In this document: positions 10,225-20,741 of the stretch, one piece after another
How the letters are laid out: every line of letters begins with the position of its first letter
Numbering within the stretch: the stretch's first letter is position 1
Source of the DNA: Magnolia sinica
Taxonomy: Eukaryota; Streptophyta; Magnoliopsida; Magnoliales; Magnoliaceae
Assembly: GCF_029962835.1 (NCBI RefSeq)
Contig: NC_080582.1
Span: 74,396,177-74,460,176, forward strand
Direction: 5' to 3'
DNA: 64,000 nucleotides
Made by a program: the position numbers and the translations under genes
The notes under the pieces: model-generated
What the model saw: only the letters and a program-made list of their open reading frames with translations
The model's database searches: none
Told to the model about the DNA's origin: nothing

Positions 10225-13200
10225 AAACCTATATTTTTAGACCTCCACTCATCAGAAATCTCAATTAGAAATTAATTCCAACATCTCTTTAGTTATAGTG
10301 GTAATGAAGTATACTAAATTACTACTCTACCTGACAATAAAAAAAAACCCAATTTACACTTTCCAATCAAGTAGATCTAGTGTGAGACCTCTAAGACTAG
10401 TAATCCTCCTTAAGGGAATAGCATCATATCAAATCTATAAGTGGATCATAATGATTCATCCCAATCTCCATTTGCTTATCTTAGAATGTTGATTTGATCA
10501 CACTCATGCCTCGATGGTAGACTCACAAGAGTTTCAACACGAGGTCATGGGTTCAGGTACCCATTGTGGTGAAATCCTACAGTGGTGTGAGTGTGTGTGT
10601 AAAAAAACAAAATCGAGCACGTTTAATTCCATCTATGCACACACACAAATCCCAATGCTTCGATTGTGAAGCACATTTATCCGCTTTTGAGGTCAAACAT
10701 AATCTTAGTAAATTTGATCAATAAAAGCTTGTGGAAAATATTAATAAAATAATATGTAAATATTTTTCCAAAAAAACAGTTGTCAATAAAATCTGTTCAT
10801 CCATTCAATTCGGTGCCTTAGATAAAACACTTATGCATCACCACCACTGTTGCAATCATCTATGATCTTCCTCTCACTCATCTTCGTGACCCGATCTTGA
10901 TTTGGCCGCTTGCCCAGCGTGCTTCTGACCCAATCGTATCTGTGCACATGGCTTTGAGAATGCACACAAAAGTAGAATCATCACATCGCAGTCTTGCCAA
11001 ACAACATGATGTAGTAAAGACACAAGAGTCACCTATAGGACTAGTATACTCGCACAGGGATTAGATTGGAATCAATCTGTTGCTTGTAGGTAATTGGTCT
11101 TGTAGCATGTGTGGCTCAATTCACACTATGAATGATTAAGTGTCACAAACATGGGAAACCGTCACATCTAAGGAAATCGATTTCCTTTTTTCAGTTAAAT
11201 TTTAGTTTCCACCAATTCAAAAGGCACCCTAATGGAAATGGGAGAATACAAAACTTGCCTTAATGTATAAAACCACCCAGAAGTAAATAGACTTAACAGT
11301 AGTGGGGTACGTCAAGCAGCTGATGAGAAACCAGAACTTGATTCCAGCTCGTCTTACGTATCTTATATTATTCCATTGGATATAATTCATTTTTTCTAGA
11401 CATGCTTCTTTTTGTGGCAATTTGTTTAGTTTCATTTCTCAAGCAAAACGCCAATTTGTTAATTTGTATTCATCACCAATAAAATCTTTCCGTATCACAT
11501 CTGAACCATCACCTGTTTCCATATTCATTTGGACAATAGCAGATTGTTGAGTGACTTCAAGTTTTTAATTCCAAGGCCCCTTCACATTTAGGAAATTGAA
11601 TCATATACCATTTGGTTAGAAAAGCGTTGCACCAAAAGAAGTCCCATCAGAATTTCTTGGCAATTTGGCTAAGGACTTCAAACTGCAATATGCAATGTAT
11701 GTGGATTTCAAGTATCTGGAATTGCTTTTGTGGGTCTTGCTACAAATTTTTTATGCATTTTATTGGCTTTTGCTGATAATTGAAATGGAAACATGACCCC
11801 CATTTTATTTACACCCTTGGATGTCGAACTTCATTGATAGACTATGTTTTCAATGTGCTTTCCATATCATAAAATGTAAAAGAGGGCTGATCACCTACAG
11901 CCAGTTGTATGGTACAGTCCTTTTCTTTTATGCTTCCAGAATTTTCTTTCCAATTTTGACCTTGAAAATATTACTCCAAACTGGTTGTTCTTGAATAGTT
12001 CTCTCATATAATTTAGACTTCAATGTCAAAATTCGATGTCAAACTTTATTGGTAGACTGTATATGCACTTCAGTCAATGTGCTTTCTTTATCGTACAATG
12101 CAAAAGGGTTTGATCACCTACAACTGGATATCTGCTACAATGTTCTGTTGCATATTTCAGCAACATGATCTTTTCTGGTTTTAAAGATAGTTCCGTAGAT
12201 ATTTATATTTATTGTGTACTATTCTTTATTGTTTTTCAGGAAGATGTATAGAGGATGCCTCTTTTAGCTTAGGTGTTGGAGCTGGCCTGGTTTTTCTTAT
12301 CGCCAAGAGTAGAAATGAGTTCAATAAAATGATAGAGCTGCAGACCCAAATCGAAACTCTGCTTAATGACATTAAAGATGAAATGCGAAAGAAAGACATG
12401 AATTATCATCCTTCTGAGACAAATACTATTCTTGTGTATTCTGCTCCAGATTCCCATGGAGTTGAAAGAATGGATGAGCATCTTTCCATTCAAAATCATG
12501 GATCTTCTATCCATTTGAGAGGGGGGCATTCGGCAGTTGAATGTGTTCAATCTCCCAATTTCAGTTCAACTACTGAGAGTGAAAAGTATGTAGGAATGGA
12601 TCAGTTGGAGGCGGAACTTGAGGCTGAATTGGAACGTCTGCAGCTCAACTTGGATGGTGAAGATTTGTCAGGACTTGGACAGCACCAGTACATTGAGGTA
12701 AGAAATTATTGATATCTAGATCTCATATTCCTTGATTTCTTAGCTCCGCATTACATGAGTTTGTGGATTGCATTTTGATGCCCTTTATCGCATGTCTTAC
12801 CAAACCTTTTTGTTTGATGTATTTTGTTACGGGCCATTTTGGGGTCCCAAAACGCTTGCTGGGCAACCCACCTGCTGTCCAAAAGGAGGAGAAGAATTAT
12901 ACAATCTTTGACCCGAGGATCTGCACTGTGTACTTGAGTTTTCAGTTTGCGGTCCATGGTTCAGCATTCCAAACCATTGGTCTGGTGGGTTCCACCTTGC
13001 ATGGACCATGGCCCCTTACATATCTATAATTGTAGAGCTCCCTTATGTAGTTTCTGATTTTCAGGATAGTTAAACATACTAGGGGGTGGGGCACATGTGA
13101 AGAGAGTAAAGTGGCTTTGAAGAGGGGTTCACACTACACGTAGAATGCAGGGAGAGAGATAGTGGGGTGCTGAGTGACTGGGTTATGGGCCAGCAACACA

Positions 13201-16159
13201 CATGCACAGACATGCTACTCGCATGAAAACATCAAAATGAAAGTGGCTAGAATCACCACCATTTGTGATGGAAGAGCGGGTAAAATCTGTGCCATTGGTT
13301 GATAAGCACGCAGAATTGCCAGTGACATAGATACCCTTGTATATTTCAATCTCCCTTCTACTGTCCTTTTAAATCTCATAGTTCACGACTCTCTTATGAC
13401 TAATTGCATGGGTAAAAAATTGTCCATGGCTACTCGAGTTATATATTAGAGACTGAATGGAAATTCTAAAAGGCTGAAAGTAACTTTTATAATGCAAGTC
13501 AAAGGTTCTTTAACTGCGAGAATCATGTCCGAAGTTATGATTTCATAAGGCAGAAAAAAACAGATGACAAACATGTTAAACTAATATCGCTGTCAGTATT
13601 CGGCTATATTCTATCTTAAGATCTGTAAAGTGATGACCTTTGTTTTGTGTTTAGAAATTCAAACTATTCCCCAGGCATTTTTTAAGCTCAGGTTAGTGAT
13701 CATAGGCTCTTTTCTTCCTAGTATGGGTGGGGTTAGCCCTTCCCAAGCCCAGGCAAAGGGGGATTGAAGTCAATCGTTGAGATTTTTCCACGCAATCTTG
13801 AGAATTTTGTAAAGCTGATCCCAAATATCTGGGACAATGCTATGATGATGGGTTGGTCCTACATCGATGGCTCAGCTTGAGCCTTAGACCTTTTTTATTT
13901 TAATCATCCAATCTTTTGTAAGGGAACCAATGAGATGATTGGTTCTGAATTTCGTTACGGATGAAATTCTCTATTGGCTTTCTCTCCACATGTTATTGGG
14001 TTTTTTCTATACATTTTATTGAAACTCAGTGTATATGTTATCCTGTCCTTAAATTTATCTACTTCCCTAGTAAGATGGATGATCTACATGTTTGCTTCAA
14101 CTTGCTACTTATTCTACCAAACGGTAAATAAAGTTTCTCCCAAGCCCACTGGCAAAGCCACACATTGGCAGGCTTGCATTGCTGATAAATGCATTAGTTG
14201 AGCTCCACTGTTCACGTGACCTGGCCTGAATCATCTAGTCCATTCATCTGGCAAGCCACACATGCATGTCGAATACAGATGAAATTTTTTTATGATATGT
14301 AAATGCTTTGGCATGTGTGCAGTCCACCTGATGATTTGATAGGCCCATTTTTCCTTACATTTATCCACTTCCCGCAAGGTGGACTGGAATCCTCTACAAC
14401 AATTGTTTTATGTAGCAGGTAAAACACCCAAGCTCTGTCATGCCCACCATGTTGCATATGTAAATGTACTCCGTCCATCAGGTGAGAACCCTTATTTAAA
14501 CCATGCGTACGAATGATCAGCGTGATAGAGAACTTGGGAAATCTGATGGGCCGCACCAACGGGAACAATGTAAAATTGCACCTAAAACCTCTTAGTTCAT
14601 GCAGTGTCCCGCCTCAGTTTTGGATCATGTCGATTTTGGTAGTTTCAATTCATCCTGGTGAGTTACACCTTTGTCCCACACCCAAACCTATGGTTGGCAT
14701 CCAATCCCCATTGTTCCTTGTGGCGTGGCCCACTTGAGTTGTAGATCTAATTGATGTTTTGCCCCATGGCCTAGAATCGAGGATACAACCTCATGGACTG
14801 AGTGGTACATATACAACGTAGTGGACCCTGCAGTGCCTGGGTGTTTTATGCACTGCATAAAACAGGTGGTGTTGAGGACTCTGGTCCCTGTGAGATATGT
14901 GGTATGCATGCTTTCTTGCTCTGGCACACATTTGATGATCTGCCTGATGAATGGACAAAGCCGAGGTCTCTCCAAGTCCAATCTGCAGACCTGCAGCCTG
15001 AGCCTGAGGCCCCCCGCCAACTTTTATGGAAGATTTAGGCTGTTCATTACGCACCTCCCATCATGCATGAAATATTTAAATGCCCGACCCTGCCACCCAC
15101 TTTTGTGGAAGATACAGGCCGTTAATTACATACCTCCCATCATGAATGAAATATTTAAATGCTTTTGATACACTAAACATGCTCAGTTCCAGCTCTCAGA
15201 CATAGGTCGGGTCTGGCCTGATTAGTAAACGAGCTTAAATTTCTCAAGCCTTGTATTCCAGCACAAGGTGAGCCAGGACCGAAAGATCGATGGGCCAGCC
15301 CTAGATGCATTGCTCAGATGTCCTGCGTGCTTGAATTATCTATTTGTTTCGTACATTAGATTTGTTTGGACTTGGAATTACAAGTGAATTGAATCACAAA
15401 CTGTTAGAAAAATTGAGAAGAGGAAATGGCAATCGCTTTCACCTCATGTTCGCAAATGTGAGAAAGTAGCCCTTGAGTCGTAATTGCATTTCTTTCATTT
15501 CCAACTTGAAACTAATATAACTGCAATTCAAATGCAAGCTCTAGTGCATGGTGTGTTTAGATGCACTATTTAAATGGATTGCAACTTGTCTAACAAAGTG
15601 GAAATTACAAAGTTGTAATTTCCTTAGCATCTATGTCCGATAGTCTAGGCTCTGAATTGCAATTACGCTACTTTCAAGTCAGATTTGAAAGAAATGCAGC
15701 AGCAATTTGAAGGACGGATCCCTCGTTATGAATGCAGGGAAACATTAGTTTTTGTCATTCACTTGATCAAACTGATGTTTGGGATTATTACACTTGTACA
15801 TGCATCCAAACGCAATTTGCGAGAATTCTATTTCATTTTTCATGTTTTGGAAATGACAGATGATTGTCGAGAATGCTGCTCCTGCCAGAATCTTTACCCA
15901 GAGATTCGAAGAGGATGATGAGCCTCAAGAATTTCATGGGAATAATGTATGTTATGGAGTTTCTCCGAACGAGCTCGAGAAAAGGCTACATGAGGTTCTT
16001 GAAACAAGACAGCAAGAGCGTATCGAAGAGCTAGAATCCGCCTTGGAATATGCCGAGCGCAAGCTTCGTGAGAAAGAGATGGAGATTCGTTGGTGGAAGG
16101 ACAATGTACACTTCCTTTTGCAAGAAAAAACAGGCAGCAGTCGGATGCCTTTCGGGTAA
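7752..16159 (+). CDS. POLAR: POLAR-like cell-polarity scaffold, three exons (7752-8364, 12240-12697, 15860-16159)
   Basis: The spliced product is 456 aa. Exon 1 ends in phase 1 at TCAG|GTAAAT. Exon 2 opens after TTTTTCAG and closes at GAG|GTAAGA in phase 0. Exon 3 opens after GACAG and runs to the stop at 16157-16159. The diagnostic parts are the exon 2 start, GRCIEDASFSLGVGAGLVFL, followed by a coiled coil rich in I/L/E/K, and the exon 3 C-terminal block with GVSPNELEKRLHEVLE, an ERIEELESALE coiled coil and EIRWWKD. These match the POLAR/POLAR-LIKE family as I remember it. In Arabidopsis, POLAR is a polarised cortical scaffold in asymmetrically dividing stomatal-lineage cells that works with BASL and GSK3-type kinases such as BIN2. 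The N-terminal half is Ser/Glu/Gly-rich and probably disordered. The start could instead be the Met at 7833 (MRIVDFLKEG), giving 429 aa. The family call is good; orthology to POLAR rather than a paralogue is not established. Confidence 0.75.
10141..10221. repeat. (AG)n microsatellite, about 40 units
   Basis: There is an uninterrupted AG dinucleotide run of 80 bases or slightly more, within intron 1 of the POLAR-like gene. Confidence 0.97.
10501..10612 (+). mobile_element. tRNA-derived SINE, family 1
   Basis: It has a pol III-type A-box region near TCGATGGTAGACTC and a B box GGGTTCAGGTACCC. A body GGTGAAATCCTACAGTGG, a GTGTGTGTGT stretch and an A-rich tail follow. The body matches 53977-54115 and the 3' part of 55490-55610. 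No clear TSD was found. Confidence 0.65.
12240..12697 (+). CDS. POLAR: POLAR-like exon 2
   Basis: It encodes the conserved N-terminal motif (GRCIEDASFSLGVG), which reads as a short hydrophobic segment, GVGAGLVFLIAKS, and then the heptad-like NKMIELQTQIETLLNDIKDE. It ends with an acidic coiled coil, EAELEAELERLQLNLDGED. The codon at the exon 1/2 junction is GGA. Confidence 0.75.
14372..14895. mobile_element. Foldback MITE in POLAR-like intron 2
   Basis: The left arm GTTTTATGTAGCAGGTAAAA near 14405 pairs with GCATAAAAC near 14855-14863. The outer segments CTGGAATCCTCTACAAC and GTTGAGGACTCTGG are also complementary, so the inverted repeat extends to about 14372 and 14895. The internal motifs GTGGCGTGGCCCACTTGAG and GCCCACCATGTTGCATATG identify the family. 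Confidence 0.65.
15005..15164. repeat. 79 bp tandem duplication
   Basis: Two adjacent copies (15005-15083 and 15084-15164) share TGGAAGAT, CACCTCCCATCATG and GAAATATTTAAATGC at a constant offset of 79 bp, with several substitutions. Confidence 0.75.
15860..16159 (+). CDS. POLAR: POLAR-like exon 3
   Basis: This is the C-terminal 99 codons plus stop. It encodes VSPNELEKRLHEVLETRQQ, then a charged helix ending EKEMEIRWWKDNVHFL, the signature C-terminus of the family. The acceptor is ACAG at 15856-15859. The tail after WWKD is diverged. Confidence 0.75.
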   Translation: MIVENAAPARIFTQRFEEDDEPQEFHGNNVCYGVSPNELEKRLHEVLETRQQERIEELESALEYAERKLREKEMEIRWWKDNVHFLLQEKTGSSRMPFG

Positions 16160-16411
16160 GAACCGAAGCTGATTAACTACTTGTATACCTGTGAAAAAAA
16201 AACACAAAAAAACTCGTGGCATGTTTAGATTGCAAAATAAAAATTGCTATTTTGGATTCCTACTAGTAATGGAATTTCCAAAAATTGTGAAATCGGGCTC
16301 TTTTGTGGTGTGTTGGAGGCAGTTGCTTCATGAGTTTTGGTTTGCGTGGGATTGGAAGCATTCTTAATTGTTCTTTCTCGTAACTGAAGTTTATATATAT
16401 ATATATGGTTC

Positions 16412-16903
16412 TATGCGGTCGAGCTCATGGGAATTCCCATTAGGTCGAGCTGTGTGGGCCCCACCGTGATGCATGTCGAACATCTATCCCATCAGTCAGA
16501 TGCACCATTCCATGATGGGCCTCAGGCTTAAAAATCAACTCAATCCATGACTTTTTGGGCCACACCACATACAACGGTTGAGAGGGGTTCCCCTCCCATT
16601 AAAACATTCATAATCATGTATTGGGCCCACTGAGATGTGGTTCATAAATCCAGCCCATCCATTATCTGTGTCCCAATTGAATGAGGGGTGAGACCAAGTT
16701 TCAGACGCATTCAAATTTTAAGTGGGCCCACCAAGTTCTTTAATATGTTTTTAGGCATGTCTTCACATGATTTTAGATGATATGGCCCTCCTGAGTTCCG
16801 TTTACGGCTGATTTTTGGGATGTCCTATAATTTAAAGGGGCCCATCAAATGCACGGTGTTGATGTTCAATACGCAGCACAGTGCAGCCTACACAGCTTGA
16901 CCT
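16412..16903. mobile_element. GAGCTCATGGGAA-type inverted-repeat MITE, copy 1
   Basis: The left end GGTCGAGCTGTGTGGGC and the right end CCTACACAGCTTGACC are complementary. It lies immediately beside TA runs on both sides. Internal GTGGGCCCACC-like words suggest a distant relation to the foldback family. Confidence 0.6.
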
Positions 16904-16907
16904 CTTG

Positions 16908-16910
<3 letters not shown>

Positions 16911-16942
<32 letters not shown>
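16911..16942. repeat. (TA)n microsatellite between two MITEs
   Basis: A run of alternating T and A separates two related inverted-repeat elements. Confidence 0.9.
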
Positions 16943-16946
<4 letters not shown>

Positions 16947-17392
16947 GTCAAGCTCGGTGGGCATCACAACTTAAGTGGGCCATGGGCCTAAAAATCAGGT
17001 CAATCCATAACTTAGGTGGGCCACAATACAAACAGCAGTAGAGTGCAGATGCCCGCCAGTTGAAACCTTACTGATTGAATATAGGGCTCAATGAGATGCT
17101 GTTTAGACATCTATTCCATCCATTGTGTGTGTCCCACTTGGATGAGGCTGCCAAATTTCAGGCCATTTCAAAACTCAGGTGGGCGTTACCAAATGCTTTT
17201 AGATGTTTTATTTATAATTTTCCATGGTTTCGGTTTCTGATAGTGCGTCTCACCTAAAATCTGGATATGACTGATTTTGGGAACATCCCATATCCTAAAG
17301 GGACCTATCAAATGTACGATGTGGATGTCCATCACACATCAAGGAATGACTCATAGAGCTCGACATCTAGGGATGCTCCATGAGTTTGATCT
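16943..17392. mobile_element. GAGCTCATGGGAA-type MITE, copy 2
   Basis: The left end AGAGGTCAAGCTCGGTGGGC and the right end GAGCTCGACATCTAGGG with ATGAGTTTGATCTC match copy 1 in order. Internal segments such as CCACTTGGATGAGG and TGTCCATCACACATC parallel those of copy 1. Confidence 0.6.
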
Positions 17393-17529
17393 CATAATAC
17401 CATTTTACACACACGTATCTCTAGAAGCTTGAGATGATTTTCGTTTAGCCGAAAATAATAGAATGTCGTGGATGTAGGTGAGAGCATTTCGCAGGATTGG
17501 TTCGAAGATGTGTGCATAGGGCTATACAC

Positions 17530-17674
17530 GAGCAGGTAGCTCGTAAAGCTCACTCCACTCGATCTAGATTGACTTGACTTGGCTTGAATGAAGATTCCAA
17601 GCGAGCCAAGCTTCATATAACCCACCTCGGTTCGAAAACAAGTCGAGTTCGATCATAGTAGATCTCTGGCTCGA

Positions 17675-17675
<1 letters not shown>
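17530..17675. repeat. Degenerate TCGAG/GACTTG-rich tract
   Basis: Words such as CTCACTCCACTCGATC, GACTTGACTTGGCTTG and AAGTCGAGTTCGATC recur. It resembles the tracts at 34720-34990 and 42640-42840. Confidence 0.45.

Positions 17676-17737
<62 letters not shown>
17676..17737. repeat. (TA)n microsatellite
   Basis: This is about 60 bases of uninterrupted alternating T and A. Confidence 0.95.
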
Positions 17738-17740
<3 letters not shown>

Positions 17741-17830
17741 AAAAATAAAAAAGTTGAAACTTAAACATTATTTTACTTGACCGTCCATTTCTTACCATTT
17801 CCCTTTCTTAACCAACTCATCGTGAGCTCC

Positions 17831-17835
<5 letters not shown>

Positions 17836-17884
<49 letters not shown>
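17836..17884. repeat. (TC)n microsatellite
   Basis: This is a run of about 24 TC units just upstream of the solo-LTR insertion site. Confidence 0.95.
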
Positions 17885-17886
<2 letters not shown>

Positions 17887-17942
17887 CTCGGCGACTCGCC
17901 TGTGCTCAACTCAGCGTCTGCCCGACTCATCTCTGCCATACG

Positions 17943-20741
17943 TGTAACGCCCGGCCCATTCAGAATAGTGTCCTGAGGCGTCCACGTGGGAACTGCCGCA
18001 GGACCGCTCGATTAAACCGCTTGTGTGAGGGATACCACCAATAAATTAACCCGGGTTATCCCATTAATGTGGGCAAGTTCGATTATGTTTAGACCGAGCG
18101 TGGGCTGTAAAGCTGGTTCACCTAATTGTACTTGGCAATTGCCTGTGCTGGCCGTGTAATGGCCAAGGAAGGGCAGAAAAATCTAAAACCTGGGGAGGCT
18201 GTGGGCCTCACTGGGCTTGTGGTCCATCACGGACTACGGACTCAGAGAACGCCTGGAAATAAAATATCTGCACTGTCTAATCGGCACTTGTCAAGTGAGA
18301 CTTGCCCCAGCCTTAGCCTAAGGTTTAAGATTTTAAATCAATGGTCCTTTGTTTGAAACAGAGAAATGAGAATTTCAGCTGTTAGATTTTTTCTAAATTT
18401 ACACCAAAGACTGAAAACATTTCTTTGCGCCCATCTAGAAAATTCGAATCCTGATCGTGGAACGGTGACCGTTGATCACAAATCGGCCCCTTGTGATAAA
18501 ACTCCGCATCCGTTTGCCTTCAAACTTTGCACGGCTCTTCATCAGGCCATGATGCACCTTTCCTACAAATTTCATAGCAAGGGGGCCATCAGGGCAGCCC
18601 CAACAGCCAGAAATAGACCCCACAGGGCCATTTGAAGGTCGAACCCTTGCGACAAAACCCTTCATCCGTTTGCCTTCAAACTTTGCACGGCACTTCATCA
18701 GGCCATGGGGCACCCATCCTACAAACTTCATGGCCAGGGGGCCATCAGGGCTGCCCCAATAGTCAGAACTGGGCCCCACGGGGCCATTTGAGGGGAAATA
18801 ATATAACTCAAGGCCATTTGGCCCAAAAATCTAGGGTATAAGACCCTTTAACTCTCCCTCTCACTCACTCCCACAGCAAGTCAACAACTCCAGTAGCAAA
18901 AGAGTGGAGAGAGTGAAGAGAGAGAAGAGAGAAGAAAGAGAAAGGAGAAAAATGGGGCTTTAATTGAAGGTGGGGCCTAAGAGAGGTAGAGCCTTGCAGC
19001 TCCCCCCTTTTTCCTCAAGGAAATCCCCCATCCACAACTACAAGAACAATTCTCAGCTGATTGGGGAGGTAACGATTCTTTTTCTTTAGAAACTCATTGT
19101 GTTAAACTAGGCCTTGCATGTATCCTAACATGCAAGTGCATTTGACTCAGGACCTAAGCAAATTGACCCGCGAGTTCGCCACCCCTAGGACGATTCCGCA
19201 AGATCTCAACGATCCATAGATGCGGACCATTATCCTTAAGTGGCCAAGTACCAATTTTAGGATAAATTTAATGATTGTGGATGTTAAAGTGTTGTGCATG
19301 AGTAATTTAGAGAAAATCTAGATAGGAACCTACATGATAGGTCTACCAAATATGCATGCAATGAGAAATTGTTGTTTGATTGGTCTACAATATGTTTGGG
19401 CATGAAGTTGGTGCTGCATGTTTATTTTTACACCTGATTTTCGCTTGGTCTTCCTCGTAGTATGTATAATTGCATTTTTCCTGCCATATTTTTTTGCACC
19501 ATGGATGATGTATTATCTTTGGCCTCTTAGGCAATCCGACACCACATGTATACACGTCTAACTTATGCTGTTAAGAGTAGTTGAATTCATTTTAATATCC
19601 TGAAATTTTGTGCTTGATGTATTGTACGCATAACTCCATCTGTACTAGAAGATGAACTCTTAGTTGCTCAGAAGTGTTATTGAATACAACCTAATTTTTG
19701 GGTTGGTCAGGGAACTGAGATTTATGAAGGTGGTTCCGTTGGTTGGACCGTCCTATGACTAGACTAACTGATTTGGGTGGACGCAAATGGGCGACAGTAG
19801 TGGGACTACATGGATTGCTTGCACTCGATGTCGTGCGTTACGTGCTCGCTTGAACTTGGACGGTCTAGTCCACCGACTGACCAACCATGTTTGTTAACCA
19901 TGTTTGCTCACGCCTATTTGGAACCTGAAACACCTCTCGCCCATTGACATCCACTGACAACTGTTAGAAACTGATCCACTGTTTCATGAGCCGGGCATGG
20001 TGGAATGAGACACTATGTCCGAGCTGTCGGCCTACGCTGGGGTGACGAGCCTCCCCGTAGTGATCGCGAGCGATCCCGCTTCCCAACACTCCCCACATGC
20101 TTACAATCGGGGGTGGGGACCTCGATGGGATCAATGATTGTGGAGTCTTAGCCTCACACGTTGAGGGGACTTGGCCTCGCAAATGGATGAGGGCATTAAT
20201 ATCGTCAGGGTGTACCAGTTTCCCTAATCTGCTGGATGAACGGAATTAATTAAAAACTCGGCTAACACATTCATGATCGTATTGCATTAGTTAGATTGGC
20301 GACTCAACAGTTGAGGTCGCAATGAGGGAGTGTTGGTCATGTGCGAACGTTAGACGAAGTCGCTCGAGGGAGTGTTGTTGTGAGGTTATGCATCATACCA
20401 TAATTCATGCATATGCATTGACAAGATTAGTTAGAGATGTGTGAATGTATACTTTTCATTAAATTCATCATAAAATTCATATTTGATGTAACTTATGGCT
20501 AATGGCACCCACTGAGTTGATCACTCACTCCCACTCTGGGACGGTGTTTTAAAATACCAACTAGACACTTCATTAGATGCAGGTGATGCAGAGCTCGACG
20601 AGCCGTGCAGGGTAAGCATAGACGAGGAAGAAGAGCTATCTTACTTCCAGCTTATGGGCGGGTCACCGTATACTAAGTGGGCTGATTATGGGATGTTGAG
20701 TAGGAGACTCAGCGCACTATTCTTTTGGACAATTCACATAT
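17943..20741 (+). repeat. Solo LTR 'A', 5' part (split by inner retrotransposon)
   Basis: It opens TGTAACGCCCGGCCC, preceded by ATACG at 17938-17942. The other end of this LTR finishes GGGTGTTACA at 34624 and is followed by ATACG at 34625-34629. The sequence is a diverged relative of the inner element's LTR throughout, for example TGAGGCGTCCACGTGGGA near the start and the GAGTTGATCACTCACTCCCA block near 20513-20532. The copy stops abruptly at 20741 where inner LTR sequence begins. No internal retroviral-type genes lie between the two parts other than those of the inner element, so a solo LTR is the simplest reading. Confidence 0.8.
18481..18793. repeat. 156 bp tandem duplication inside LTR A
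   Basis: Two copies at a 156 bp offset share CGTTTGCCTTCAAACTTTGC, TTCATCAGGCCATG and GGGGGCCATCAGGGC. A more diverged version of the same duplication, offset about 161 bp, is present in the inner element's LTR around 21205-21530. Confidence 0.8.

Larger units (their letters stand above)
8365..12239 (+). other. POLAR-like intron 1 (3.9 kb)
   Basis: The boundaries are GT at 8365 and a TTGTTTTTCAG acceptor ending at 12239. It contains a pure (AG)40 microsatellite at 10141-10221 and a SINE at about 10501-10612. No other gene is evident. Small ORFs at 8524-8784 and 8797-9150 have no recognisable domain. Confidence 0.65.
12698..15859 (+). other. POLAR-like intron 2 (3.2 kb)
   Basis: It runs from GTAAGA at 12698 to the AG at 15858-15859. 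It hosts a foldback MITE (14372-14895) and a 79 bp tandem duplication (15005-15164). Near 15355-15830 it contains ATTACAAGTGAATTGAATC and TACATGCATCCAAACG, like the TTTGGATGCAC-ended MITE at 63714. Confidence 0.65.
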
